Shown piece by piece: positions 22,635 through 34,831 of a stretch of 64,000 nt of DNA. The translations under genes were made by a program, and so were the position numbers. The stretch comes from Artocarpus heterophyllus (Eukaryota; Streptophyta; Magnoliopsida; Rosales; Moraceae): NCBI GenBank assembly GCA_025403435.1, contig CM046344.1, positions 18,011,699 to 18,075,698 on the forward strand, in the 5' to 3' direction. Each line of letters opens with the position of its first letter. Position 1 is the first letter of the stretch. Below the pieces are notes generated by a model. That model had not been told where the DNA came from. It saw nothing but the letters and a program-made list of their open reading frames with translations, and made no database searches.

Positions 22635-24062
22635 TGTTAGATATGTATGCCCTAAGGAGTAAAAATGTAATACGTTTTTGGAGACATTTTTATCAATCAA
22701 GAATTTATTCATTTATATATACCAAATCTTGTCCTCTTTACGTTCGTATTTGTTGAATGTATGTTAAGCAAACAGTAGTCTGAGACTGTCGGTCTAAGCC
22801 TTAAGAATTGGGCATATGATGGACTGATTATGCAGAAGACACAATTCTTAAGGTGACGGTCTAAAACATATGATCCGTAATCGAGGAAATAAAGTTGGGC
22901 GCTTTATTCATGCAAAGATTGTTATGTTGTCTATATCCCTATTGGGAGATAGTTTGTCTTGACCATCGGAGTTGGACTCTGTGAATAGAAATATTAGCAA
23001 GTTGTCATAGGTGACGATGTGTTGGATCGGGACACAAAGTGAATTGATTTGGATTAATAATTTTGTCTTCGCAAATCGATTCACTTTAGATAATCATTTG
23101 AATTGTATCTTAATCCTGAGATGGATAGTGGGCCCGTTGTCTCGACTTGTGTCTTTTGATGTATCAAAGGGTGACACCCACATCTCTATAGTGGTATGCA
23201 TGCCGGTACGTTGGAGGCATGACTTTTGATAGCGTAGACTTGTTATTTATAGATATGGAATCCATAACTCCTCTTTAGAAGTAATGATATCCTCTTATAT
23301 GCGTTATCCTGTAATTAGAAAACTGGAGCGCTCAACCATTTGGATACATAGGTGTAACCGAATGGTATACTATCTTTGGATGGTAAGTTTTCTAATGGTG
23401 AGATAATGAAACGTAAGATAAAAATAATCGGGAAGGTAAGACAGAACTTATCCTTAAGCTGATTATGGATTATCATATGGGGATACGATACACTTTGATA
23501 TGTCATGGAGACTTAGCTGTACGGGCTTCGTAATTCTATAAAGTTTGAGAGTGCAGCTCCAAGCTTTTAGTGGAGTAACGTTGGAGTTGATAATTATGAA
23601 ATGTATATCTGGGATATTGGGTTTCATAATTATCGAGAGCTTGAACTTTATAGGTCCATTTTGGTCCCCTTTGCTAGCTCACAAAATCCTATAACGATAC
23701 GGCGTGCTTTTTCAATACTTGGTGACTTATGTCGGATTTATTAGATTGGTTTAAAATATGAAAGAATCAAATAATTCATGTCTGTTTATTGGTTAAATTA
23801 ATTTTGTAATAAAATTAATTTAAGATAAACTTGTTGAATTATGGGGATAGGATAATTCTTGTCTGTTTATCGGTTGATTTAATTGGATAAATTAAATCAA
23901 GATAAACTTGTAGAATTATTGTGAACTGATTTATTTTCTTAGAGATTATCTTGATAAAGTTTGTTTTGATCAGATAACTTCTCTATTGGGTTATTTGAAT
24001 CAAAACTGAGACTTTATCTTATAAAATCTCGAGTGGAAAATAAAAAATTCGCATAGATATTT

Positions 24063-24180
24063 ATGCGACAGTTTGGCCTGCCAATCTACGTGTTCGGCCT
24101 GCTGATCTACGTGTTCGGCCTGCCGATGAGGCCTGTTAGGCCTGCCGATCAGGATGATCGGCCTACCAATCAGCGAGAGA
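24063..24180 (+). repeat. GC-rich GGCCTGCCGAT motif array in LTR B
   Basis: At least six variants of TTCGGCCTGCCGATC/GGCCTGCTGATCT in tandem, two of them separated by a ~20-bp unit ending CTACGTG. The unit is nearly palindromic (TCGGCAGGCCGA on the other strand), so each can form a small hairpin. Other LTR copies have fewer units. The 24063-24257 open frame is this array translated by chance. Confidence 0.75.
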
Positions 24181-24288
24181 TAAGATTACGCATTTTCACA
24201 CGGATCTTATCAGATATTGATCCAAACTTGATTCTGTTTCGAGTTTTTGAGACCTAATCTGATAAGGACTGACCCCAGGACCATTTGC

Positions 24289-24296
24289 TATATAAA
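24289..24296 (+). promoter_or_regulatory. TATA box in element B 5' LTR
   Basis: TATATAAA followed by GGGAGTAAGTCTC, about 410 bp before the LTR end. The same position is TATA-like in the other LTR copies of the family. Confidence 0.65.
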
Positions 24297-24703
24297 GGGA
24301 GTAAGTCTCATGAGTTACTCAGATCAATTGAGAGATTAAGAGTGATACTCTTCTGGTGAGCATCTGAAAACTCCCTGAGAGCTATTGTTCACAAATCACG
24401 AACACTAGCTTTGCGTTCTCTCAATTGGTTGGAAGGACAGTCACCAGTGGAAGAGTTGTACGTGTGAGCCCACACTCACTCCGATCGTGGATAGAGAATA
24501 GCAAAGAAGACCAGTTGGTTGAGGCTCTTCTGGAACGTTACTTTTCTTCACGGATTTCAGAGGTTCTTCGGCACACAGAGGTTAGTAAGATCTATTTAAT
24601 TTATACATATAGCGTGTTAAACTTGTGTTTTTGGAAAAATACTCTGATGTTAATTTTTTTTTAAAATTTTCGCTGCGCACCTCATACTTGTTTTTCCAAC
24701 AAT

Positions 24704-24716
24704 TGGTATCAGAGCC
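24704..24716 (+). other. Primer-binding site of element B
   Basis: TGGTATCAGAGCC, 2 bp after the LTR end CCAACA. It is the standard plant tRNA-Met (initiator) PBS and fixes both the LTR boundary and the strand of the element. Confidence 0.92.
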
Positions 24717-26367
24717 ATTGGTTTTTACATATATTTACAAGTTTGTGATCATACTGTATGTATAAATTTTGTGATCTTAATCTCTCCAATGCTTGAATTT
24801 AATTTTACAAATAGAGTTGGCACTCTATGTTTCTATATAATTATATGTTGTCATGGATTATGTGGTGAATGTTCATTAATTAATTATGGTTGATTAAATT
24901 ATTATTTAATTATTAATTAATTAATTTATTTATGCCGGTTATGGTTCCTTACAAGATAAAATGTGTATCTAAGTTTTTCATGTAATTAGATGGCGGACTA
25001 TCATCTCCGTCTAGGAATTGTTATTTAATTTTAAATTTATAAGAATTTTATAATTAAATAATTATTCGGAGAAGACGGATCGAGAAGTCGGATTGAAAAG
25101 ATCGATGATGGTACACCCAGGTATTTCCTAAGTCTCTAATTTTATGTTTTTGAATTGTTGAAAATAAAATTGATAAATTGCATTAAAATTGTATTTTTTG
25201 GAATGAAGATTTCTTCTCGGTTGGCATGCTGAACCTTCAGTTCGGCAGGCCGATGGTCACAGATCGACAGGCCAGACGTGTGGTTCAACAAGCCATCAGT
25301 GGGCAAAAATAGGTTGGCTCTGCCGGCAGGCCAAACTTCCAGTTCGACATGCCAAACTTTCATGGGTCGGTAGGCCGATCACCTAGATCGGCCTGTCGAC
25401 CGAGAGCTGAAAAATTTTCAAAAAAGGTACAATTTTTGCAATATAGTTTTAATTTTATTTTTGAGACGATTTTGAGAAACATTAAATTTGGATATGACCG
25501 AAAATATAAAGTATTTGATTCATACGGGATTGAAGACTTGAAGATGGGAATTATGTGAAGAAAGATACAACTTGAGGATTCAAGGATGAAGAATCGATTT
25601 ATGTCTCGATTATTCTCTTGTAATCTTAGTTTTCTATTCTCTAGGATAAAGCCATAATATTACTGTTATTATTATTTTGCTTGTAGTTTTACTTCATTGC
25701 TTTGCGTGTCTGCATTATAATATGATTTGTCTTGTATATTGATAACATGTCATATAGAATAGGAAGTGCTGCTCATATTTAAATTGTTCATGAATAATTT
25801 TAAAACAAAACCTTGACTTCAAAAGATTGAGTGGGAGAAGGTTTTTAAAGAGAGAACCTAAGACCTCCATCGTTGGTCCATAGGAAGAACATGGCAGTCC
25901 CGACCCCTAGGAAGGGATTTCTATCATATACCAGATTGGATCTCTGAGATGATAAAGTATTTTAGCATGATTTATGGTTGCACACCCCTAGGTGGTGATT
26001 ATAAATCATGGATAAAATATTGAAACGATGGTTATACATTCACGTTAATTTTATTATTAACCTCCCCTAGGAGCTTTGTTAATAAAATTAATGGCTAAAG
26101 AAATGATTATTAATATATGCTGGATCATACGGGTCCTAGATGGCATATATTAATCAGGAGGGGATCCGTGTTCCTGATTGAATTTGGCATGACTCCCCTA
26201 GGAGCTTGTTGAATTCTGAGTTAGGAATTATCGTTGTAAGGTTGTGATATTTTCAAGGTTTTGACACATAAACGCATTTGTTAATTTTACATGATTGTGT
26301 TATCTTACTAAATTATTATAATATGTTTGCTTATGTTTGGTATATGATTCTTTATTGTAGATTAAAA
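24717..26367 (+). other. 5' leader of element B
   Basis: About 1.65 kb between PBS and gag ATG without coding signal. A long leader is usual in the Angela/BARE group. At 25215-25410 it contains a dense set of GGCAGGCCGA-type motifs, including TTCGGCAGGCCGATGG, GCCGGCAGGCC and GTCGGTAGGCCGATC. TTTATTGTAG just before the gag start resembles a splice acceptor, but no use of it can be shown. Confidence 0.75.
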
Positions 26368-27711
26368 ATGTCTAAAAACGTTTTATCATCGATACTTGAT
26401 AAAAATCTGTTAACTGGTGAGAATTACAATGATTGGAAACGGAACCTGGATATCGTTCTGTCCTTTGAGAAACTGAAATATGTTTTGACAACTCCTTGTC
26501 CTCCCGAGCCTACGGGAGACTCATCTAATGAGCAATTCCAAGCGTATGACCGCTGGAAAGATGCTAATGATCATGCCCGCTGCTATGTTATGGCTAGCAT
26601 GAATAATGTGCTGCAGGCTCAACATCAAGATTATAAGACTGCGAAGCAGATCTTAGATAATCTTGAGGACATGTTTGGAGGCCAGGCCATAACAAAGCGG
26701 CAAGGGCTGCTTCAGAAACTTCTTAACTGTAGACAGAGACTGGGGACATCTGTAAAGGAGCACATGATGTTGGTCATGGGTTACCTCGCTGAGGCTCAAA
26801 CCAATAGAGCCGACATCAATGCTGAAACTCATATGACTATGGTCTTTGAGACTCTGTCTAAGGAATTTATTTCATTTAGAACTACTTTTAACTTAAGCAA
26901 TAGACAGGATATGACCTTGATAGAACTGATGAAACAGTTACAGGAGTTTGAACTGCTGATCAGGGAGTCTTTTGCGGGTGGTGAAGCCAACATGGTAGTT
27001 GCTTCTGGTTCCAATTCTAACTCTGGGAATGGAAAGAAGCGACGCGTCAAGAATGGGAAGTCTTCTATTCCTACTAACACCAAGAGCAAGAAGAAGAAGA
27101 AGAAGAACCCAAAGAAGCTTAAGTGCTTCTTCTGTGGAAAGGTCGGGCATTTTAAGAAGCATTACAAGGACTTCCTTTCCAAAGGAGGTAGGTGTGATCT
27201 TCTCTATTTAGAAACTTGTTTGGTTGAGGAATCCAGTGACGTTTGGGTCATAGATTTCGGTGCAACTAATCATGTTTGTGTTTCTCTGCAGGGGTTCAAA
27301 GAAACGAGAAGTCTGCTACATGAAGACTTCACACTTCAGAGGGGTGATGGATCCTTGGTCTCAGCGGAAGCAGTGAGAGACGTCCATCTTTACTTTGATA
27401 ACTATAGGAATTTATTTTTGCAAGATTGTTTTTATGTTCCTAAATTTAAAAGGAATTTAATTTCTGTATCTTGTTTATTTAAAGACTCCTACATGGTATC
27501 TTTTAATGAAAAAGTGGTGATTCATAAAAACAAATCTTTTATCTGTTCTAGATGGATGCAAAATAATCTATATTTTATTAAACCTAAGATGGACTTATTG
27601 CTTAATGCTGAGATGAATGATAATAACTCTAAAAGACATAAAACTTCTCACTCTAATAAGACCTATCTTTGGCATTTGCGCTTTGGTCACATTAACCTGA
27701 ATAGGATTTAA
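26368..27711 (+). pseudogene. gag-protease-pre-integrase ORF of element B
   Basis: The ATG at 26368 (MSKNVLSSILDKN) matches the gag start of element A; the frame is open further upstream to 26278, but that part is leader. Gag core is at residues ~15-230 (TGENYNDWKRNLDIVL). A basic Lys/Arg-rich stretch follows, then a zinc knuckle near residue 252 (CFFCGKVGHFKKHY) in which the last Cys is Tyr. The protease site near residue 293 reads DFGATNH instead of DSGATNH. The zinc-binding pre-integrase LWHLRFGHINLNRI comes at the end. The TAA at 27709-27711 replaces the CAA seen in element A. Probably the longest surviving coding piece of the family here, but with three damaged key sites. Confidence 0.9.
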
Positions 27712-28539
27712 AGGTTGGTAAGGGATGGACCTTTAAGTCACTTAAGGTGGAATCTATACCTCAATGTGAATCTTGTTTGGAGGGTAAAATGACCAAAAGA
27801 CCATACGGGTCTAAGGGCAATAGGGCTGAAGGGGTTCTAGAACTTGTGCATAGTGATGTTTGCGGACCAATGAACATCCAGGCACGAGGAGGGTATGAGT
27901 ACTTCATCACTTTTATCGACGATTACTCAAGATATGGGTATGTGTGCTTGATTGATGCACCACAAAAGCGAAACTTTTGACAAGTTCAAGGAGTTTTGGG
28001 CTGAAGTGAAAAAACAATTGGGTAGAACCATAAAGGCACTTCAATCCGATCGAGGTGGAGAATACCTTTCTATTGAGTTCTTGGGACACTTGTTAGAGAA
28101 TGAGATTTTATCCCATTTGACTACGCCGGGCACTCTACAGCAGAATGGCGTAGCGGAGAGAAGAAATAGGACTTTGTTGGACATGATCAGGTCCATGATG
28201 AGTTATTCATCATTACCTTTATCCTTTTGGGGATATGCACTGCAAACTACATGTTATCTTTTGAACAATGTGCCTTCAAAATTGGTCCCTAAAACTCCTC
28301 ACGAGTTGTGGACAAGAAGGAAGACATCCTTAAACCATATTCGCATATGGGGATGTCCGGCTCATGTCTTGTTTAAGGATCCGAATAAGTTGGAAGCACG
28401 TTCGGAAGTTTGTGTGTTTGTAGGATATCCAAAAGGGACTAAAGGGGGTTATTGTTATAACCCGAAGGAAAATAAAGTCGTGGTTTCTGCTAATACAACT
28501 TTCCTTGAAGAGAGTTACATGGACGACTTTAAACCTTGA
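27712..28539 (+). pseudogene. Integrase fragment of element B
   Basis: Continues after the premature TAA. One A is missing from the run at about 27743 (TTAAGG against TTAAAGG in A), shifting the frame. The next frame has CESCLEGKMTKRP, ELVHSDVCGPMN (catalytic Asp) and FITFIDDYSRYGYVCL, then a small disruption near 27955. The remaining frame to 28539 has LQSDRGGEY (second Asp) and [19 protein letters not shown] (Glu), so the D-D-E triad is complete at residue level. It ends DDFKP then TGA where the family has CGA. Confidence 0.9.
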
Positions 28540-28545
28540 AGCAAA

Positions 28546-29307
28546 GTGGTGCTTGAGGAGTTAAGGAGTGATCAGATCACTCTGGAGGTTCTGAATGAAA
28601 CCGTTTCAATCAGTGTAGAAAAACCAAACAAACCTAAACAACAACCTCAGGGGCTTCGGCGTAGTGGGAGGATCAGGCGTCAACCTGAGAGGTATATGTT
28701 CAATGGGGAAGTCTTCTTGGCTGAACTAGATGAACATGATAGGGATCCTTATACTTACGCAGAAGCTATGGAGGATGTTGATTCAAAACTCTAAACAGAG
28801 GCCATGAACATAGAGATGAAGTCTATGGAGACTAATCAGGTCTGGGAGCTTGTGGATCTTCCCGAAGGGGTAAAACCCAAAAGGTGTAAGTGGATCTACA
28901 AGAGGAAAAGAGGAGTGGATGGAAAGGTCAAAACCTTTAAGGCTAGACTGGTAGCTAAGGGTTATACGTAAAAGGAAGGAATCGATTATGAGGAAACCTT
29001 TTCACCTATAGCCATGCTTATGTCCATCCGGATTCTCTTATCCATAGCTGCTGCTCTCGACTACGAGATTTAGCAGATGGATGTCAAGACGGCTTTTCTA
29101 AATGGCTATCTTTATGAGTCCATTTATATGGAACAACCGAACGGGTTCAAGGTCGCGGGTCAAGAGGGTAAGGTTTGTAAGCTGCTAAAGTCAATTTATG
29201 GACTTAAGCAGGCTTTTCGTTCTTGGAACATAAGATTTGATCAGGTGATCAAGACTTATGGATTCTCACAAAATGTGGATGAACCATGTGTTTATAAACA
29301 CATAAAG
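28546..29307 (+). pseudogene. Reverse transcriptase N-terminal fragment of element B
   Basis: After the linker (LRRSGRIRRQPERYMFN), reverse transcriptase begins with [29 protein letters not shown] and MDVKTAFLNGYLYESIYMEQ, then YGLKQAFRSWNIRFDQ. In-frame stops occur at about 28791 (TAA where A has TGG), 28969 (TAA for CAA) and 29071 (TAG). The sequence stops at EPCVYKHIK, just before the catalytic YIDD box present in element A, because the inverted LTR begins there. This piece has no polymerase active site. Confidence 0.9.
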
Positions 29308-31267
29308 GTGCACAGTGGGAATTTAAAAAAATTTTAACATTAGAGTATTTTTTCAAAACACAAGTTTGACATGCTATATGTATAAATTAAACAGATCCTA
29401 CTAACCTTTGTGTGTCGAAGAACCTCCGCAACCTATGAAGAGAAGTAACGTTCCAGAAGAGCCTCAACCAACTGGTCTTTTTTGCTATTCTCTATCCATT
29501 ATCGGAGTGAGTGTGGGCTCACACGTGCAGCTCTTCCACCGGTGACTCTCCTTCCAACCAATTGAGAGAACCCAAAGCTAGTGTTCGTGTTTCATAAACA
29601 AAAGCTCTCAGGGAGTTTTCAGATGCTCACCAATAGAGTATCACTCTTAATCTCTCAATTGATCTAAGTAACTCATGAGACTTACTCCATTTTTATAGCG
29701 ATTGGTCCTAGGGTCAGTCCTTATCAGATTAGGTCTCAAAAACTCAAAACAGAATCAAGTTCAGATCAATATCTGATAAGATCTGCGTGAAAATACGTAA
29801 TCTTATCTCTCGCTGATCGGCAGGCCAAACAGCCTGATCGGCAGGCCAAACATGCCCCATCGGCAAGCCGAACTGCCACGTAAATATCTCCACGAATCTT
29901 TTATTTCCCACCCAAGATTCTATAGGATAAAGTCTCAGTTTTGATTCAAATAACCCAATAGAGAAGTTATTTGATCAAAACAAACTTTATCAAGATAATC
30001 TCTAAGAAAATAAATCAATTGACAATAATTCTACAAGTTTATCTTGATCTAATTTATTCAATTAAATCAACCGATAAACAGACAAGAATTATCTGATCCC
30101 AATAATTCAACAAGTTTATCTTAAATTAATTTTATTACAAAATTAATTCAACCAATAAACAGACATGAATTATTTAATTCTTTCAAATTTTAGACCAATC
30201 TGATAAATCCGACATAAGTCACCAATTATTGAAAAAAACACGCCGTATCGTTACAAGATTTTGTGAGCTAGTAAAGGGGATCAAAATGGACCTATAAAGT
30301 TCAAGCTCACGATAATTATGAAACCCAATATCCCAGATATACATTTCACAATTATCAACTCCAACGCTACTCTACTAAAAGCTTGGAGTTGCACTCTCGA
30401 ATTTTATAGAATTACAAAGCCCGTATAGCTAAGTCTCCATGACATATCAAAGTGTATCGTATCGCCATATGATAATCCATAATCAGCTTAAGAACAAGTT
30501 CTGTCTTACTTTCTCGATTATTTTTATCTTACGTTCCATTATCTCACCATTAGAAAACTTACCATCCAAAGATAGTATACCATTCGGTTACACCTATGTA
30601 TCCAAATGGTTGAGCGCTCCAGTTTTCCAATTACTCCTAAAGAGGAGCTATAGATTCCATATCTATGAATAACAAGTCTACGCCATCAAGAGTCATGCCT
30701 CCAACATACCAGCATGCATACCACTATTGAGATGTGGGAGTCATCCTTTGGTACATCAAAAGACACAAGTCGAGACAACGGGCCCACAATCCATCTCAGG
30801 ATTAAGATACAATACAAATGATTGTCTAAATTGAATCGATTTTCCAAGACAGAATTATTAATCCAAATCAATTCACTTTGTGTCCCGATCCAACACATCG
30901 TCACCTATGACAACGTGCCAATGTTTCCACTCCGATGGTCAAGACAAACCATCTCCCAATAGGGATATAGACAACATAACAATCTTTGCATGAATAAAGC
31001 ACTCAACTTTATTCCCTCAATTGCAGATCATATGTTTTATACCATCACCTTAAGAATCATGTATTCTGCATAATCAGTCCATCATATGCCCAATTTTTAA
31101 AGGTTTAGACTGATAGTCTCAGACTATTGTTTGCTTAACATACATTCAATAAATATGAACGTAAAGAGGACAAGATTTGGTATATATAAATGAATAAATT
31201 CTTTATTGATAAAAATGTCTCCAAAAACGTATTATATTTTTACTCCTTAGGGTATACATATCTAACA
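29308..31267 (-). repeat. Inverted, end-clipped LTR attached to element B
   Basis: About 1,960 bp matching the LTRs of A and B in minus orientation, with TGTTAGATATG at 31267. Its inner end begins at GTGCACAG, about 21 bp short of the usual CCAACA end. It includes the TATA-like TATAAAAATGG near 29691-29701 and a reduced GC-rich motif set at 29815-29880. With the LTR at 22635-24701 it forms a pair of ~2-kb inverted repeats around the element B coding region. Confidence 0.88.
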
Positions 31268-31622
31268 CCACATTATTTCCTAACAAAGCCATTCCTCCCA
31301 CCTCATATCCACGTCTCTTCCCATATATTCACTTCTTTCTTTCTTCTTGGACTTTATTCTCTATGACACCCATACCATTCTCTAAGAATACAATAAACAA
31401 CTGGCCATACACCCACGTCTTTCCCTCCGACAACACATATTGTGCATATTTTCTCTAAATCACCAACTTCTCTTTGCTTTGTTTGCTTCTTCCTCTACAA
31501 GACCATGTAAAGCCGTAAACCTTGTTGGTGATCACTTGCCTCTAACCTCTCTTTCTTCCTCTCTCTTTCTTGAATGTGAACTCTTTCAGTTTCTATCTTT
31601 TACTTCTTACACTCACTTCACC
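31268..31622 (+). mobile_element. Left part of degraded LTR-like sequence R
   Basis: CT-rich sequence (clusters of tttctttctt and cctctctttctt) resembling the CT-rich tract of solo LTR N near 13585-13640. It is cut on the left by the inverted copia LTR and on the right by solo LTR M. The frames at 31440-31655 and 31570-31779 are chance readings through the CT-rich stretch and the M boundary. Confidence 0.35.
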
Positions 31623-34600
31623 TATGACGACCCGTCTTTTTGGGCAGTCACTTAACTTTCTTAAACCATCATTTATAACATTAATCTTACTTAGTAAGAA
31701 AAATACTGAAATATTTTTTTTTCCTTTAACATCCTTTAAAACTTTCTTTAGAACTGATGCGACTTCTGTTGCAGCTTAAGTTGAGTCACTGCTCAACACT
31801 TGCCTTTAAAACCATTTCAAATTGTTTCTTAAAACTTATTAAGAGACATTTATGAAATCATAGCTTAAAACTTCACTTTATAATTTTATAAAATATTTCA
31901 TGCAATGTATCTTAAAACTTTGATTTTCTTAAAATTTTGAAAACACTATATTAAATTGTGGAAAATATTTCTTTTGAACAACAGAAACTTACTGTGCTGG
32001 TATTCATACCCAAATCTTCGCATTTGTCCTCCGCAGCACCCAGCTCTTCTAACGGGTCCTACTGGTCGCCCACAAAACCTCCTATGGCATGAAGAAACTT
32101 TTAATGAGCATTCGCTCAGTAAGTTCAAACATGAGCTTACAAATCATTTAAAAACATGCTTTAAAAACTTTTCTCACAAAAACATTTCTCTTAAAACATT
32201 TTTGAACGTTTTACATAAACATTTCTGAAAACATTTTTCATAAAATATTTTTGAAACATTTTGCATAAATGTTTTTCGTAAAACATTTCTTGAACATTTT
32301 TCTCAAAACGTCATTTATAAACCTTTTCTTGAAAACATAAAAATGTTTTTTACAAACACTTAACATAAAACATTTCTCAAAATGTTTTTCATAAGTATTT
32401 AACGTAAATACTTTATAATAAGAAATACAAGCAAATTCCTCATGCATGATTCCATTTATGCTCAATTATGAACTTTCATTTATGAGTGTCTTATGAACGT
32501 TCTCTTCTTACTTTAACTTTCTATCTTTGTTTCTTAACTTTCCTTATCTTACTTTAGTGTTCATACCAACATTATTAATTATGAGATCATAAACATGATG
32601 CTTCACTTGTGGAAGACTTGAGACCATCAAATATCGAGGTCATGTACCTCACGTCTAGGAGGTCAAACTTTAACTTTACTTTCATTACCTCATAACAAGG
32701 AGGCTGGTACGATACTTTCTTTTTATCTTTACGTTACCTTCTTATTAACTTTAGTGAGCATATCAAATGCAATTACATCATATGCAAACACACTTGCAAA
32801 TCATAGCTTGTACTGTAAAATCTATTGCATAACAAATGCAACATAAAACGCAAACACATTTTGCAAATTATAACTTGTATTCTGAAACTTAGTGCATAAC
32901 AAATGCAGCTTATTGCATAACAAATGTAACATAAAACATTATGCATTTCTAAAATGCAAAACATACTTTAAACATAATTATTGCAATTACATTGCAAACT
33001 TTTACTTGATCTTCAAAACTTTATGCATATCAATATGCAAATAAACTTTAAACATAACAGTTGTAAATTCATTGCAAATCTTGCTTTGAATCTTTAAAAC
33101 TTTTTGCACAATAAATGCAAACATACTTTAAAAGAAACTTGCATAATAATTGCAAACTCATTTATAAACGTATACATAAATATTTAAAAATCATTTACTT
33201 CATGTTGTAGGTGAAGTTTGAAACTTATCTGGACTTAGCTTTAACGTTCTCTATTCCATTCCTGTCCTATTCCTTTTCCTTCCATTAGTCGGCTTCTGTG
33301 TCCTGATCATACGAGAACCAACTCATTAATTCACTTTCTTTTTATCAATCCACTTGATTGATAATAAAACGTAAATATTAACCATTCTTTCCTTTCCTTA
33401 ATTTTGTAACCCACCGGGTTACCTTTATTTCACTTGAACATTCCTTACTAAATTTCTTGTCTCATGTGATGGTTTCGTTACTTAACGTATTACGGAACAT
33501 TTTTTGTCAAAGAGCGTTATGCTAAATCGGAGTGTTCGACTTTGTTCTAGTCGTTTTCTTAAAAATGATGATTTTACCCTTAACGGGTTTTTCGTCAACT
33601 TTGTAACTTTATAAAACCCATTGCTTAACTTTACCATTCCATCACCTACATATTACAAAAAAATTCCCACTAAGGAGCGTTTTCCAACATCGGGCGTTTC
33701 GGGTCCATTTTGGCCATTTTTACAAAATGACCATTTTGCCCCTAACATTTTTCTTTCCTTCTCTTCTTTGACTAAACTTTAAATCCTTTAAAGCTCAACA
33801 TCCTTAATTACTCACTTCCTACAACAGTGTAAGAATTCTACATTTCTTGTTGAAAAACCCAGTTTTCACACGATTTTATGGTTTTGGCCTGAAATACAAA
33901 AATATTTACATTTTTGTCCCCAGAACCAAAAACTACCACTTTATACCAAAACGTTCAATTTTTCACAATGAATAAAACTTACAAAAGCACTATGGTTGAA
34001 TTCCAAACATTTTATAACGTTTCCATGTCTTGAAATTTTGTGTCCAAAATTTTGTAAAATTCATAACTACTAAACCGGGTAGAATTTTGGAAAACTGTCC
34101 ATGTTATCCTAATAGTTTTAATGAGTTCTATAACTTTCATGTTGTAACTTTTTTAAAATTCTAACGTTTAGGAGGACTTTTGGCTGATTTTCAAATCTGT
34201 CGAGAATACCCTTTTTCTTTGCAATTTAGTCCCTTTTAAATTTAATCAAAACCCTTACTTTCTTCTTTCTATCATCATCACCATCAACATATAACATAAA
34301 ACAACCATGCCATATTTTCCATATCACATGCCATGGCTTAAACATTTCATCAAACACTTAATATGCACTAAAAACATAAACTTTTTCAAGCATGAAGTTT
34401 AGAATTTTACATAAACTTCTTCAAACCTTTTGATCCTCCTTTGAAATGCTTGAAAACCTTCTCAACACCCTTGACAACATTCATAACAATCCCCATAAAA
34501 ATCTCAACCAAATCATGAATAAAAACCCTTAAACGTAATAGGTAAAACTTGGATTTTACCTTGAAACTCTTAAATCTCTTTCCATACCCTTGACTTTGCT

Positions 34601-34721
34601 TCAAAACATAATTTGGGAGATTTGTGCTTGAAAAATTATGGAGAGAATGCTCATGGGGGGGTCGGTTTTGGTAGAGAGAAATGGGGGGAAAATGGAGCAT
34701 TTTTTTCTTTTCTTTCTTCCT

Positions 34722-34723
34722 TC

Positions 34724-34754
<31 letters not shown>

Positions 34755-34760
34755 TCCTTT
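34722..34760 (+). repeat. (TTTC)n microsatellite
   Basis: About nine TTTC units inside solo LTR M. Overlapping open frames on both strands (34601-34950) come from this low-complexity tract and are not genes. Confidence 0.9.
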
Positions 34761-34823
34761 CTCACATTATTCTCTTCTTCTTTCTTTCTTCTTTTTCTTG
34801 CACGTTGGAGACCATTTGTGGTC

Positions 34824-34831
34824 TTTATATA
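34824..34831 (-). promoter_or_regulatory. TATA box inside solo LTR M
   Basis: Minus-strand TATATAAA followed by GACCACAAATGG, preceded by TGACTCATTA. Its place about 670 bp into the LTR and before a purine-rich stretch fits an LTR promoter. It would direct transcription leftwards, through the rest of the LTR toward the inverted copia LTR. Confidence 0.4.

Larger units (their letters stand above)
22635..24701 (+). repeat. 5' LTR of copia element B
   Basis: 2,067 bp, TGTTAGATATG to TTTTTCCAACA, followed after 2 bp by the PBS. It corresponds to the minus-oriented LTRs of element A. The segment 24063-24180 has an expanded GC-rich array in which TTCGGCCTGCCGATC-like units repeat. Confidence 0.92.
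22635..31267 (+). mobile_element. Ty1/copia element B: truncated copy fused to an inverted LTR
   Basis: Same family as A, plus strand. The 5' LTR (22635-24701), PBS, leader, gag, protease, integrase and the N-terminal part of reverse transcriptase are in normal order up to 29307. There the sequence switches to an LTR of the same family in inverted orientation (29308-31267), lacking its outermost ~21 bp. The rest of reverse transcriptase, RNase H, the PPT and a direct 3' LTR are absent. The left flank is CTCAA and the right flank CCACA, so no target duplication links the ends. This fits template switching, or recombination with an oppositely oriented copy. Confidence 0.85.

Noticed and set aside
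24704..24716. tRNA gene suspicion from tRNA-like sequence
   Set aside because: Only 13 bases complementary to tRNA-Met are present, in the exact PBS position next to the LTR; no tRNA fold.
26829..27211. Minus-strand and shifted plus-strand frames opposite gag of element B
   Set aside because: Shadows of the gag frame; the Lys-rich and zinc-knuckle coding on the plus strand explains them.
31268..31280. The string CACATTAT at 31269 and 38141 as a target duplication bracketing R and M
   Set aside because: It lies inside, not outside, the terminal GTGTCACA of R, and the left partner adjoins a clipped copia LTR; coincidence is more likely.
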